Source: Longimicrobium sp.
GTDB lineage: Bacteria > Gemmatimonadota > Gemmatimonadetes > Longimicrobiales > Longimicrobiaceae
Reading direction: 5' to 3'
Assembly (NCBI GenBank): GCA_036377595.1
Contig: DASUYB010000198.1
Coordinates: 1-64,000 of the forward strand
Length of the DNA stretch: 64,000 bases
Shown here: piece by piece, positions 40,990-49,339 of the stretch
Numbering within the stretch: the stretch's first letter is position 1
Layout: every line of letters starts with the position of its first letter
Notes under the pieces: model-generated
Databases searched by the model: none
What the model was told of the DNA's origin: nothing
What the model saw: only the letters and a program-made list of their open reading frames with translations
Position numbers and translations under genes: made by a program

Positions 40990-41331
40990 ATGGCAGACTC
41001 ACGCGTGGACGAGCGCTTCGACGAGCTGGTGTCGCAGACGCACGACTGGGTTGAATCGGCGGTGGCGCTCGACGAGGGGCACTTTCCCACCGAGCTGCTG
41101 AGCGACCTGCGCGACCTGATCGACGAGCTGAAGGACTTCCTGGAAGACGAGGGCACCGGGCGCCGCTCCGAGGTGCTGGAGCTGTTCGTGAGCCCCGAGA
41201 TGGCCGAGATCATGACGCGCTTCCCGCGCGTCCGCCGGCTGCTGGAGAGCGCCTGGGGGTCGCAGCTCACGGAGATGATCGAGGAGGAGAGCGGCTACGA
41301 CCCCGAGGGCGACGACGAGGACGACGACTAG
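40990..41331 (+). CDS. Small acidic protein, unknown
   Basis: 113 residues, strongly acidic, ending DPEGDDEDDD. Helical content is likely: SRVDERFDELVSQTHDWVES, then LLSDLRDLIDELKDFLEDEG, then EVLELFVSPEMAEIMTRFPR. No signal peptide or known domain. ATG at 40990 follows GGAGACCGGAAGGT. It is single-gene, with a bidirectional terminator downstream. Confidence 0.65.
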   Translation: MADSRVDERFDELVSQTHDWVESAVALDEGHFPTELLSDLRDLIDELKDFLEDEGTGRRSEVLELFVSPEMAEIMTRFPRVRRLLESAWGSQLTEMIEEESGYDPEGDDEDDD

Positions 41332-41351
41332 CCGCCCACCGGGCGACAGAC

Positions 41352-41383
41352 GCGGGGCCCGCGCCGAGATGCGCGGGCCCCGC
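41352..41383. terminator. Bidirectional terminator
   Basis: GCGGGGCCCGCGC (41352-41364) and GCGCGGGCCCCGC (41371-41383) form a perfect 13-base stem between the convergent genes ending at 41331 and 41400. Confidence 0.75.
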
Positions 41384-41399
41384 TTCGCGTCCGGGGAGA

Positions 41400-41852
41400 T
41401 TACTCCCCGTCGTCCTCCGTGACGCCGTCTTCCTCCGCGTCGTCCTCCCCTTCCGGCCAGGGCCACTCGTCGTCGAGCCAGGTGGCGGCCAGGCGGTCGA
41501 GCCACTCGGGGCGGCCGGGGCCCTGCGCGTCGTACACGCGCTGCAGCGAGCGCACCACCCGGCGGATGGCTTCCAGGCGGTGCTCGGGCGGCAGGTCGCG
41601 CACCAGCGCGCCGATGGCCACCTCCACCCCCTCCACGGTCAGGTCCGAGCGCGGCCGGGTGCCCTCGCGCTCGGCCCAGTCCTGCAGCTTCTGGCGGCTG
41701 CGCGCGTACGGCGTGCCGCCCGAAAGGAACTTCTCCAGGCCGCTGGGGCTCATCCCCACCTGCCGCGCCACCGATCGCAGCGACGTGGCCTGCACCCGGG
41801 TGGCCACCGTCTCGCGCAGCCGCTCCAGGTTGCTCAGGGGCCGGTCGTTCAT
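41400..41852 (-). CDS. HTH regulator-like protein, family A member 1
   Basis: 150 residues. The N-terminal ~60 residues contain an HTH: TSLRSVARQVGMSPSGLEKF followed by LSGGTPYARSRQKLQDWAER. The pattern resembles the XRE/lambda-repressor HTH, but there is no cI-like C-terminus. The middle (DLTVEGVEVAIGALVRDLPP) is helical and the tail is very acidic (EGEDDAEEDGVTEDDGE). It is a clear paralogue of the gene at 45143. ATG at 41852 follows GGAGGCAACTGCGG. Divergent from the TPR gene, whose expression it might control (inference). Confidence 0.7.
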   Translation of the reverse strand: MNDRPLSNLERLRETVATRVQATSLRSVARQVGMSPSGLEKFLSGGTPYARSRQKLQDWAEREGTRPRSDLTVEGVEVAIGALVRDLPPEHRLEAIRRVVRSLQRVYDAQGPGRPEWLDRLAATWLDDEWPWPEGEDDAEEDGVTEDDGE

Positions 41853-42073
41853 CCGCAGTTGCCTCCGCAATCAAGAGGACGGCAGATTAGGGGGACAAAA
41901 TGGACGTGACTATAAGTTTACTCTGTCCGGTTTCCCCGCGCAAGGCGTGGAGCCGTCAACATGTATGGCTCCTCCGGGGCGGTCGATTCACGTAGTGGAC
42001 GAGTGCGCTTTCGGCGCTTAGAATACGCCGCAAAAGATTGCCACTCCACTTCGACCCGCAGCCGGAGCCGTCC

Positions 42074-43351
42074 GTGCCTCTTCCGACCGCTTCCGCCCAC
42101 GACGACCCCGCGTCGCCCGCGTTTCCCACCGGCACCACGCTGGCGCCGGACCTTCTCTCCGAGCTCCCGCACGACGCCGCGTTCGCGCTCTGGCAGGTGC
42201 TGCGCTGCGTGGAGCTGTGGACCGCGGAGCCCGAGGGTGCCCGCCGCGAGGTGTTCGACCGCGCGTACATGGAACGCTGGGAGCGGTCGCTCCTGACCGG
42301 CCCGCTGGAGCCGGAGGCGCGCTTTCCGCTGGCCGTGGTGGTCAGCGAGCTGGCGGCGGCCACGGCGGGCGGCGGGCGGCTGCCCTGGGCGTGCGTGTGC
42401 GTGGCCGACTGGGCGCTGGGGCGCGGCGCCCGGCGCGCGGGGCTGGCCTTCGCCGAGGCTGCGGCGCGCACGGCGCCGCAGCAGCCGCGCTACGCCTGGC
42501 TGGCGGGACGGCTCCTGCGCGGCCACGGCAACGCGCGCGACGGCGAGCGATGGCTTCGCCGCGCCCACCGCCTTGCCGTCGTCCAGCGCGACTGGGAAAC
42601 CCAGGCGCGCTCGCTGACCTCGCTGGGAAACGTCTGCCTGGAAACCGGGCGGTATCCTGAGGCGCGGGGCTACCATTCCCGCGCGCTGCGCATCTCCCGC
42701 CGCTTCCGCCTGCGCGAGCAGGAGGCGATGGCGCTGCACGACCTGTTCGTGATCGCCTCGGTCGAGGGGAGTCGCGGCGAGGCCGAGCGGTACGCCCGCG
42801 GTGCGCTCGAAGCATACGGGCCGTTTGACCGCCGCATCCCGGCGCTGGCGCACGACCTGGCGTATTCGTGGATGGAGCAGGGATACTTCGCACGCGCCTT
42901 GAGCTTGTTCTCCGCGCTTCGGCCTTACTTCTCCCGGCCGAACGAAGAGCTGCGCATGGTGGCGAGCGCCGGTCGTGCCGCGGCCTTCGGAGGCGACCGG
43001 GTGCGCTTCGATGCGCTGCGTGCAGACGCGGAGGAACTCGTTCCGCGGTTGGAGACCAGTGAGACACTGGCGGCCTCGCTGCTCGATCTCGCCTGGGGTG
43101 CCGTCGCGCTACGCGCTTGGGAGACGGCGACCGAACTGGCGACCCGCGCAGGGGAGGTGGCCCGCTCGCGCAGCGAATCGGACACGGTGGTGTTCGCCGA
43201 CCTGGTCATCGCCGCGGCCGAACGAAAAGATGCGAGCGAGATCGACAGGGTGTCGCCGGTGCGAATCACCGCGGGTGCGGGGGGAGAGCAACTGGCGGAG
43301 GATTTCGTGGCGACGCTGGACCGCGCCCGCGCCCGCGCAGGTGCTGCGTGA
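42074..43351 (+). CDS. TPR-repeat protein
   Basis: 425 residues, soluble. TPR-like helical pairs are visible from about 150 onward: ARSLTSLGNVCLETGRYPEA, RGYHSRALRISRRFRLREQE, ERYARGALEAYGPFDRRIPA, LAYSWMEQGYFARALSLFSA. No enzymatic domain is seen. TPR proteins of this kind often bind peptides or other proteins and occur with HTH regulators in signalling pairs. Start is uncertain: the GTG at 42074 has CGGAG six bases upstream, whereas a TTG at 42038 is in frame. It lies head-to-head with an HTH gene. Confidence 0.7.
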   Translation: MPLPTASAHDDPASPAFPTGTTLAPDLLSELPHDAAFALWQVLRCVELWTAEPEGARREVFDRAYMERWERSLLTGPLEPEARFPLAVVVSELAAATAGGGRLPWACVCVADWALGRGARRAGLAFAEAAARTAPQQPRYAWLAGRLLRGHGNARDGERWLRRAHRLAVVQRDWETQARSLTSLGNVCLETGRYPEARGYHSRALRISRRFRLREQEAMALHDLFVIASVEGSRGEAERYARGALEAYGPFDRRIPALAHDLAYSWMEQGYFARALSLFSALRPYFSRPNEELRMVASAGRAAAFGGDRVRFDALRADAEELVPRLETSETLAASLLDLAWGAVALRAWETATELATRAGEVARSRSESDTVVFADLVIAAAERKDASEIDRVSPVRITAGAGGEQLAEDFVATLDRARARAGAA

Positions 43352-43529
43352 GCGGCCTCGGGGTGATGAACGCTCTGGTGACCAAGCACGATCCGGACGT
43401 CCGCGGCTCGTCCGCCCGCATCATGGGAGCTGCGTGGCGGACGAGGCCGTGGAGCCGGCGGTGCATGAGACTGGAGTCGGGTGGATGCGGTCGGTCGCGA
43501 TGTGGCGGGGCTGCTTCGTGTCGTGTTGC

Positions 43530-43712
43530 TCAGCCCCCAGAGCCGAGGTATCCTGGCCCGCGCTTCGTCGTGTCGGTCGTGGTCCCTGCGTCGGTCGCAC
43601 CGTCTGCGGAGGGCCGGCCAGGCGCACTGGACGGGGCAGTGGGGGAGGCGGCGGTGCACGCGGCCATCACCAGGGCCGCGGCGCACGCGGCAAGCATTAC
43701 CTTGGCTTTCAT
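43530..43712 (-). CDS. Tiny lipoprotein or secreted peptide
   Basis: 60 residues. The ATG (43712) follows GGAGGAACCC. The signal peptide MLAACAAALVMAAC ends in a lipobox Cys. The mature ~40 residues are Ser/Thr/Pro/Asp-rich without structure, ending KRGPGYLGSGG. Too small for an enzyme; it may be a surface decoration, or a peptide whose C-terminus is the functional part. It is convergent with the TPR gene and divergent from the receiver-HTH gene. Confidence 0.55.
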   Translation of the reverse strand: MKAKVMLAACAAALVMAACTAASPTAPSSAPGRPSADGATDAGTTTDTTKRGPGYLGSGG

Positions 43713-43840
43713 GGGTTCCTCCGCAGAGGTTGAGGTGGGCGGACGCCGGTGGTTGCGCGCCCAACCTCGCCGCCTAAACTGGACACCGTCAACGTATTTC
43801 AACGCAGAAAAGACCGCCCCGAACGCGTCGAACGGTCCCG

Positions 43841-44680
43841 ATGAAGCGGCGTAAGGCGCGCCGTGTCATCGTGTTGGAGGGAGTGGAGCTGCCGGCGCTC
43901 CACGATCTCGGGCCGCCCTACGTGGTGGAGCTGCCGGTGGGGTGGGGCGACCTGGACGACATCGTGCGCCACGCGCCGCCGTCGGCCGTGGTGCTGCTGG
44001 ACCCGTACGCCGGCCGCCGCGCGGGCGAGGCCTTCCCCCGGCTGCACGACCTGCTGCGGCGCTACCCGTCGCTCACCGTGGTGGCGGCCACCGAGCTCCG
44101 CCCCGAGGCCATCGCCGACGTGGGCACGCTGCTGGAGTGGGGCGTTTCGGAGGTGATCGACACCGGGCCCGAGTCCACGCCGCGCGGGATCCACGCGCGG
44201 CTGCGGCAGGCGCACGCGCGGCCGCTCAAGCGCAGCGTGGAGCGGGCGCTGTCGCCGTTCGTGAGCTCCGAAGCCAGGAACCTGCTGATGGGGGCGGCCG
44301 AGGTGGCCGTGGAGGGCGGGGGCGCGCCGGACCTGGCGAAGGCGATGGCGGTGGCGCCGCGCACGCTCACCGAGCGGTGCACGCGCGCGGACCTGCCGCC
44401 GCCGCGCCAGGTGCAGGCGTGGATGCGAATCCTCCTCGCCTGCATGCTGCTGGACGACCCGGGGCGGACGGTGTACGCGGCCGCGTGGGCGTGCGGCTAC
44501 TCGACCGACCGGTCGCTGCGGCGCGCGGTGTCGGCGTTCGTGGGCGCCGACAGCACCACGCTGCGCCGCGGCGGCGCGTTCACGCAGGCGGCCAAGGCGT
44601 TCAACGAGCGCCTGCGCGAGATCCGCGAAGCCGCCCGCGAGCGCCGCAAGGCCGAGCGCACCAACGGCCGCGGCGGGTGA
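43841..44680 (+). CDS. Transcription regulator: receiver-like N-terminus and AraC-like HTH
   Basis: 279 residues. Residues 1-110 alternate strand and helix like a response-regulator receiver (PSAVVLLDPYAGRRAGEAFP, SLTVVAATELRPEAIADVGT), with an Asp at the end of the LLDP strand. The acidic pocket is not convincing, so it may be a degenerate receiver. The C-terminal part (about 135-250) holds an AraC-like double HTH: DLAKAMAVAPRTLTERCTRA, then VYAAAWACGYSTDRSLRRAV. The domain plan of the HTH recalls the pair at 13426 and 14136. The tail is strongly basic. No cognate kinase is adjacent. Confidence 0.65.
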   Translation: MKRRKARRVIVLEGVELPALHDLGPPYVVELPVGWGDLDDIVRHAPPSAVVLLDPYAGRRAGEAFPRLHDLLRRYPSLTVVAATELRPEAIADVGTLLEWGVSEVIDTGPESTPRGIHARLRQAHARPLKRSVERALSPFVSSEARNLLMGAAEVAVEGGGAPDLAKAMAVAPRTLTERCTRADLPPPRQVQAWMRILLACMLLDDPGRTVYAAAWACGYSTDRSLRRAVSAFVGADSTTLRRGGAFTQAAKAFNERLREIREAARERRKAERTNGRGG

Positions 44681-44843
44681 TCATGCGCGGGCGCGACAGA
44701 CGCATCCTGGCCGTCTGCACGCGTGCCGATGGCGAGTGCGGACGGACTTGACGCCTCTCGTCTGGCTGCCGAAAGGTTCTAGCGTGAGGGAAGGCGCGAC
44801 GGTGATTTACGGAGATGCAATTTCCCTTTTCGGAGGTATGGAG

Positions 44844-45071
44844 ATGACGAGTGCGCCTGAGCAGAACGCCGAACCCGAGTGGGTGAAGCTCTTGCGCGCC
44901 CGCGGCTTCGAGGTGGATGGGGGCGAGGGCGGCGAGCTGCCGTTCGATCCGCCGGCCGAATTTTACGCGTGGGCTCCGCGACGCCGGTGTCCCGGTCTTC
45001 GGATGGTGCTCGGTTGGATCCCCGGGCTCCGGCCGAATTGGGCAGACGGAGCGAGGCGGCGGGCCCGCTAG
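44844..45071 (+). CDS. Small hypothetical protein, possibly frameshifted
   Basis: 75 codons. ATG at 44844 is seven bases after CGGAGG. The first 40 residues (EPEWVKLLRARGFEVDGGEG and ELPFDPPAEFYAW) look protein-like. After that the frame becomes Arg-rich (APRRRCPGLRM). In the next frame, the codons that follow the same W read LRDAGVPVFGWCSVG. This suggests a one-base indel near 44972, either a real mutation or a sequencing slip. Function unknown. Confidence 0.4.
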   Translation: MTSAPEQNAEPEWVKLLRARGFEVDGGEGGELPFDPPAEFYAWAPRRRCPGLRMVLGWIPGLRPNWADGARRRAR

Positions 45072-45142
45072 TACGGAACGAAAGTGCGGGGACGCGGAGC
45101 ATCGGCTCCACGTCCCCGCGCGCTTCCTTGCACCTGAGCAGG

Positions 45143-45529
45143 TCAGAATCCCCCGGCTTCGCGGAGCTCGGCGAGCCAGACGGGGCGGGGGGTGCTGGTC
45201 TCGCGGCAGCGGCGGTCGAGCACGGCCACCAGCTCGGCCACGGTGGGCTCGCGGTGCGCCTCGGGAAAGTGCTGCACCAGCAGCCCCAGCGCGGCCGAGG
45301 CGGACTCCTGCGTGAGCTCGGCGTTGCGGCTCTGGATCTCGCGGATGTACCACTCGGTCAGCTTGCGCGTGGTCTTCATGTACGGGTCGGCCCCGTCGAT
45401 GAAGCCGCGCAGCCCCGTGGGGCTCATGCCGATGTCGCGCGCGGCGTGACGCAGCGAGGTGGCGTCGACGTACAGCCGCGCCGCCTGCCGCAGCGTCTGG
45501 ATCGGCGGACCCTCCCTGGTCGACGCCAT
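45143..45529 (-). CDS. HTH regulator-like protein, family A member 2
   Basis: 128 residues. It aligns with the gene at 41400: DATSLRHAARDIGMSPTGLR versus ATSLRSVARQVGMSPSGLEK, then a shared PY and KLTEWYIRE versus KLQDWAERE. The middle section (ELTQESASAALGLLVQHFPE) and a final RPVWLAEL versus RPEWLDRL also agree. The acidic tail of member 1 is absent. Presumed DNA-binding; target unknown. ATG at 45529 starts a short lead to the HTH. Confidence 0.7.
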   Translation of the reverse strand: MASTREGPPIQTLRQAARLYVDATSLRHAARDIGMSPTGLRGFIDGADPYMKTTRKLTEWYIREIQSRNAELTQESASAALGLLVQHFPEAHREPTVAELVAVLDRRCRETSTPRPVWLAELREAGGF

Positions 45530-45700
45530 CTCGGCCAGCTCGTTTCTGCCGCGGACGCGCGGCGGTGCACGTTTCGTAAAAGATTACACTCCCGCTACGT
45601 TAACCCGTCCGGACGCCCTCCCGCAAGAACACGTAGCAAATGGATGCCGGCCGATGCCGATGAATCGGGGACTTCGCGTGATCCAGATACAACAGAAAGC

Positions 45701-45763
45701 CTCACGCAGAGTCAGCAGAGTCAGCAGCCAGTTCCACTGCTGACTCTGCTGACCCTGCGTGAG
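45701..45763. repeat. Tandem-arm hairpin repeat E
   Basis: CTCACGCAGAGTCAGCAGAG... (45701-45727) pairs with 45737-45763 (ending TGACCCTGCGTGAG); 26 of 27 complementary. Unit GTCAGCAGA, as in repeat D. Lies downstream of msrB. Confidence 0.85.
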
Positions 45764-45793
45764 CCATCAGGAGAGGCGACTACGAGCGGAAGC

Positions 45794-46204
45794 TCAGCTG
45801 CTCGGCTCGTTCTCCGGCTCGAACTTGAGCGCCGCCGAGTTCATGCAGTAGCGCTGGCCGGTGGGCGCCGGGCCGTCGTTGAACACGTGGCCCAGGTGCG
45901 CGTCGCAGCGGCTGCACACCACCTCGGTGCGGCGCACGAACCACGAGCGGTCGTCGTGCTTCTCCACCGCGCCCTCCGCGGCGGGCCGGGTGAAGCTGGG
46001 CCACCCCGTGCCCGACTCGAACTTGTCGCCCGAGCGGAAGAGGTCGGCGCCGCAGCACACGCAGCGGTAGGTGCCCTCGCGGTGCTCGTTCCAGTGCTCA
46101 CCGGTGAAGGCGCGCTCCGTGCCCTTCTTGCGCGTCACGTGGTACTGCTCGGGCGTGAGCTGCGCCTTCCACTCGGACTCGCTCTTCCGGACCTTCTCCG
46201 TCAT
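45794..46204 (-). CDS. msrB: Peptide-methionine (R)-S-oxide reductase
   Basis: 136 residues, full MsrB length, cytoplasmic repair of methionine-R-sulfoxide. Zinc is held by Cys48/Cys51 (CVCC) and Cys97/Cys100 (CSRC). The active site is [13 protein letters not shown] with the redox Cys at 120. [10 protein letters not shown] and [14 protein letters not shown] complete the family signature. ATG follows GAGGAGGGATAG. The MsrA partner is not nearby. Confidence 0.97.
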   Translation of the reverse strand: MTEKVRKSESEWKAQLTPEQYHVTRKKGTERAFTGEHWNEHREGTYRCVCCGADLFRSGDKFESGTGWPSFTRPAAEGAVEKHDDRSWFVRRTEVVCSRCDAHLGHVFNDGPAPTGQRYCMNSAALKFEPENEPSS

Positions 46205-46280
46205 CTATCCCTCCTCGATGCATTCGATGCGTGGGGAACCGCCGGGGAACTGCAGGATTCGGGCGTGTCCCCCGCTGCGC

Positions 46281-46342
46281 GGGGGCCGGGCTGCGCGCGC
46301 GGTAGGCAACGATACCGCTGTTGCCAACCGCGCCGGGCCCCC
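46281..46342 (-). terminator. Long three-part hairpin, likely terminator of 46422-47843 gene
   Basis: Nested stems GGGGGCC/GGCCCCC, GCGCGGT/ACCGCGC and GGCAAC/GTTGCC (46281-46310 against 46320-46342) form an interrupted but strong hairpin 80-140 bases beyond the stop of the exported-protein gene and upstream of msrB. Confidence 0.5.
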
Positions 46343-46421
46343 GCCGCGCCTGTCATCCGTCCCACTCTCCTTGGCGACGGTGCGCGCGCGGCGGGGTCCC
46401 GGCCCTCCGGGCGCGCATCCC

Positions 46422-47843
46422 TCACGCGTCCCGTGCCCGCATCTGGTTGGATGTTCGGCGGTTACGCATCGACGTGCGTCCGCCCCGCATCGCCTGCAGC
46501 AGCGCGTCCACCCGGCGGCGGCGCTCCGTCCCCGGCGCGGGAAGGCGCTCGCCCAGCCCGGTGCCGAGCGCCACCGCCAGCAGGTCGCCCGAGGCGTCCA
46601 CCAGCAGCACCGTGTTCTCCCCGCCGGCGCTCAGGATGTAGGCGCGCGCGCCGGAGAGCTCGCGCACGGCCACCGTCGCGATCTCCCAGGTGCGCGGGAA
46701 GGGGTGGTAGACGGCGATCGTCTGCCCCGTGCGCAGCCCGGCCAGCGCGGGCGCCAGGTGCTCCTCCATCCCGTCGTCCGCCATCGCCCAGGCGTCGGCG
46801 GGCGGCACCTGCAGGGCGGTGTCGCGCGCGGCGTGCACGCGCAGCCCGCCCTCGGCCGGCTCGATGCGGAATCCCCCCAGCGAGCCGGTGCTGTCCGTCC
46901 ACAGCGCCTGGTACGAGCGCTGGCGGGCGCCGTCCCAGTCGCTGCGCGCGGTGCCCACCATCCCGTCGTTGCGCCCCAGGCCCGACTCGATCACCCCTGG
47001 CGTCCGCGCCACCGTGTGCAGCAGCACCCGCGCGCCGCCGTTCGACGTGTACGACGTATCGCCCGCGGGGAGGTCGCGCGCCAGGACCTCGGCCGCCGCC
47101 CGACCCACGTCGCGGCGGGTGAGCGCGCTCTTCAGCCCGGCGGGCACGGAGTCCGTCCGCCCGGAGGCGCCGGGGAGGCCGGCCGAGCCGCGCAGGTCCA
47201 TGCTCCACCCGTGCTCGCGGAACGTGCCCGTGGCGGGATCGTAGCGGTAGTGCTCGGACATCGGCCCGCTCACGTCGATCCACCAGCGGCTCTCCGCGTC
47301 GTCGCCGTAGACGTCGCGGTAGCGCAGCGTCCCCGTCCCCTCCACCCGCACCGAGCCGTCGCCGTCTCGTCCCGCGACGCGCCATCTCCGCACGATGCTG
47401 TAGACGTACGGCCCCGCGTCCGTCTGCCGGGTGCGGAAGACGGTGTCGCTCCACGCCGTCCCCGGCTCCAGCCGTCCCCCCGGCGGAAGGTGCGGGAAGG
47501 CGTCGTAGCTGCCGCGCTCCAGGTTCGCCTGCCCGTCGATGGTCTCCACCTTTCCCTGCGGCGTGACGGCGTAGACGTGGTGCGTGCGCGTGCGGCTCAC
47601 GTTCAGCCGCAGCTCGTCGACGTCGGCGCGGAGGAGGGGCGCGGCGCCGCTCCAGCGCTGGCGCTCCACCGACAGCGACGTCACCGGCGAGCCGAGGGTG
47701 TCGCCGCCGCGCACGACGTACATCCGGTAGACGTTGAGCTTGCGGTACCAGACGGAATCCGGCCGCGCGCGATACACCGCGTCCTGCGCGTGCGCCGGCG
47801 CCGCGAAGGCCAGCAGCATCGCCGCCGCAATCGTCTTTTTCAT
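46422..47843 (-). CDS. Exported protein of unknown function
   Basis: 473 residues. A clear signal peptide (KKTIAAAMLLAFAAPAHAQ) opens the chain. The mature protein is beta-rich, with phrases such as VSRTRTHHVYAVTPQGKVET, YRYDPATGTFREHGWSMDLR and FPRTWEIATVAVRELSGARA, but no domain I can name. The C-terminus is basic (RRRRVDALLQAMRGGRTS). ATG follows a hairpin repeat region with no good ribosome site. Periplasmic or outer-membrane location is inferred. It appears to stand alone. Confidence 0.65.
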   Translation of the reverse strand: MKKTIAAAMLLAFAAPAHAQDAVYRARPDSVWYRKLNVYRMYVVRGGDTLGSPVTSLSVERQRWSGAAPLLRADVDELRLNVSRTRTHHVYAVTPQGKVETIDGQANLERGSYDAFPHLPPGGRLEPGTAWSDTVFRTRQTDAGPYVYSIVRRWRVAGRDGDGSVRVEGTGTLRYRDVYGDDAESRWWIDVSGPMSEHYRYDPATGTFREHGWSMDLRGSAGLPGASGRTDSVPAGLKSALTRRDVGRAAAEVLARDLPAGDTSYTSNGGARVLLHTVARTPGVIESGLGRNDGMVGTARSDWDGARQRSYQALWTDSTGSLGGFRIEPAEGGLRVHAARDTALQVPPADAWAMADDGMEEHLAPALAGLRTGQTIAVYHPFPRTWEIATVAVRELSGARAYILSAGGENTVLLVDASGDLLAVALGTGLGERLPAPGTERRRRVDALLQAMRGGRTSMRNRRTSNQMRARDA

Positions 47844-47864
47844 CGAATCATCAGGAAAAGAAAA

Positions 47865-47942
47865 TCTCACGCAGAGGCCGCAGAGGTCGCAGAGGAGTCA
47901 CGCCGAAGCACCCTCTGCGACCTCTGCGGCCTCTGCGTGAGA
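47865..47942. repeat. Tandem-arm hairpin repeat F
   Basis: TCTCACGCAGAGGCCGCAGA... (47865-47895) and 47912-47942 (ending GCCTCTGCGTGAGA) form a perfect 31-base inverted repeat. Unit CGCAGAGGY. Best-preserved copy in the window. Confidence 0.9.
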
Positions 47943-47953
47943 CATGCCGTTCG

Positions 47954-48292
47954 TCAGCGCTTCTTGCGCCGGGCCGCGCGGGCCACGTCGATGGCCTTGA
48001 GCACCCACGGGCGCAGCGCGTCGGCGTCCTCGATCACGTCGGCGGGAAGCTCGTAGTACTGCATCACCATCTTCGGATCGTCGAAGGGGCTGAACTGCCT
48101 CATCCCCGCCGCCTCGAAGTCGCCGCGGTTGCTGTCGTCCACCTTCAGGTACGTCGTGTCGTCGTCCATCAGCGCGAAGAACAGCCCGTCGGCGTAGATC
48201 CCCACGCCGCCGAACATGCCGCGCGCGGTGACGGGCGTCACCCGGCCGAGCTGCTCCAGCACGAACTCGCGGTACTCAGGGGTGACCGGCAT
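47954..48292 (-). CDS. TfoX N-terminal domain protein
   Basis: 112 residues, almost entirely a TfoX_N domain: RGMFGGVGIYADGLFFALMD, YLKVDDSNRGDFEAAGMRQF and MVMQYYELPADVIEDADALR. The C-terminal TfoX domain is missing. In gamma-proteobacteria TfoX activates competence; stand-alone TfoX_N proteins are widespread and mostly uncharacterised. The basic end (ARAARRKKR) may bind nucleic acid. Its ATG overlaps the end of the upstream exported-protein gene by 17 bases, so the two are coupled. Confidence 0.85.
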   Translation of the reverse strand: MPVTPEYREFVLEQLGRVTPVTARGMFGGVGIYADGLFFALMDDDTTYLKVDDSNRGDFEAAGMRQFSPFDDPKMVMQYYELPADVIEDADALRPWVLKAIDVARAARRKKR

Positions 48293-48725
48293 CGCCCTCC
48301 CCCTCGAGCTTCAGGTCCGCCCGGCCGAAGAACCGCGCTGCGGCGTCCACCAGGTCCGAGTCCGTCATCACGTCGCGGAGGACCTTCGGCCCGCGGCCGG
48401 GCGCGGCGAGCACGTATCCCACCCCCGGGCAGCGCACCAGCCGCAGCCGCCCGGCGATGGCCAGCTTCACCCAGTCCGCCATCCGCGCCTCGGCCGCCAC
48501 GCCGTGCGCGCGCAGCGAGCGCGCGGCGCTGCTCCAGTGCCACTGCCAGTCGTCCAGCACGGTGCCGAGGTCCGGATCGGCGTCCACCTGCGCCTGCGTC
48601 ACCGGGTGGAAGCAGGCGACCACCGTCGGCCCGCGCACGGGGACGCTGGCGGTGTCGGCCGCCTGCGCGCGCAGGGCGTCCGCGGACGCGACCACGAGGC
48701 AGAGGGCGACGGCGGCGATCTTCAT
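48276..48725 (-). CDS. Small exported protein, unknown
   Basis: 149 residues. Signal peptide AAVALCLVVASADALRAQA. The mature part is mixed helical (LDDWQWHWSSAARSLRAHGV, VMTDSDLVDAAARFFGRADL), with two Cys (CFHPV, RCPGV) that could pair. No family recognised. ATG overlaps the stop of the preceding membrane-protein gene (ATGA) and its own end overlaps the TfoX_N gene, so three genes (49225 to 47954) form a tightly coupled operon. Confidence 0.65.
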   Translation of the reverse strand: MKIAAVALCLVVASADALRAQAADTASVPVRGPTVVACFHPVTQAQVDADPDLGTVLDDWQWHWSSAARSLRAHGVAAEARMADWVKLAIAGRLRLVRCPGVGYVLAAPGRGPKVLRDVMTDSDLVDAAARFFGRADLKLEGEGDAGHP

Positions 48726-49225
48726 CTTGCGTCCGTGCGGCTCCAGTAGAAGCCGGAGTTGCTGGCGGGATCGACGAAGAGCCAGGCGCGCCGGTCCGGC
48801 GCCTCGTACACCTCCAGCCGGTTCCCCGCCTTTCCCAGCATCGTGCGCTCGTTGATGGTCCACCACGGGCTGAAGCCGGGGTTGGTCACCCGCAGCACGC
48901 GCGCCTCGTTCAGCGACAGGCGCCGCATCCCCGCCACGACGCGATCGTGATCCGCGGGGGCGAAGGTGAATCGCACCCAGCGCAGCCCCTGCCGGTCGTC
49001 GCGGCGGGTGTGGATCTCCGTGGCGCTGGGCGGAACCCGCGCGGGGAGCGCGTCGGCGCCGTCGCGCGGCGCCTCGGCGAAGGTCTTCCAGTAGCCCTGC
49101 GGCTGGTCCACCCAGGTGCAGAGCGTCGGATACAGCCCCACGCCCACGGCGATCAGGGCGAAGACGACGAACAGCACCACGTTCCTGCGGCGGCGCAGCC
49201 GGTCGTGCTCGGTAAGCTCCTGCAT
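48722..49225 (-). CDS. Single-span membrane protein, unknown
   Basis: 167 residues. Short basic N-terminus, one membrane span (about 16-36: NVVLFVVFALIAVGVGLY), then an extracytoplasmic domain with WVDQPQGYWKTFAEAP, LRWVRFTFAPADHDRVVAGM and GFSPWWTINERTMLGKAGN. No match recognised. First gene of a coupled operon with an exported protein and a TfoX_N protein. The ATG before QELTEHDRL is used; an upstream in-frame start is possible. Confidence 0.6.
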   Translation of the reverse strand: MQELTEHDRLRRRRNVVLFVVFALIAVGVGLYPTLCTWVDQPQGYWKTFAEAPRDGADALPARVPPSATEIHTRRDDRQGLRWVRFTFAPADHDRVVAGMRRLSLNEARVLRVTNPGFSPWWTINERTMLGKAGNRLEVYEAPDRRAWLFVDPASNSGFYWSRTDAR

Positions 49226-49339
49226 GCAGATCGAGACCGGTGTGACGGGACGGACGGCGTTGACCAGCCGCAAGATAGAGCGCCCGCCGGCAGGCCGCGA
49301 GGCCGCCGGCGGGCGCCGTCTGATCCGATCTGCCGCGCG

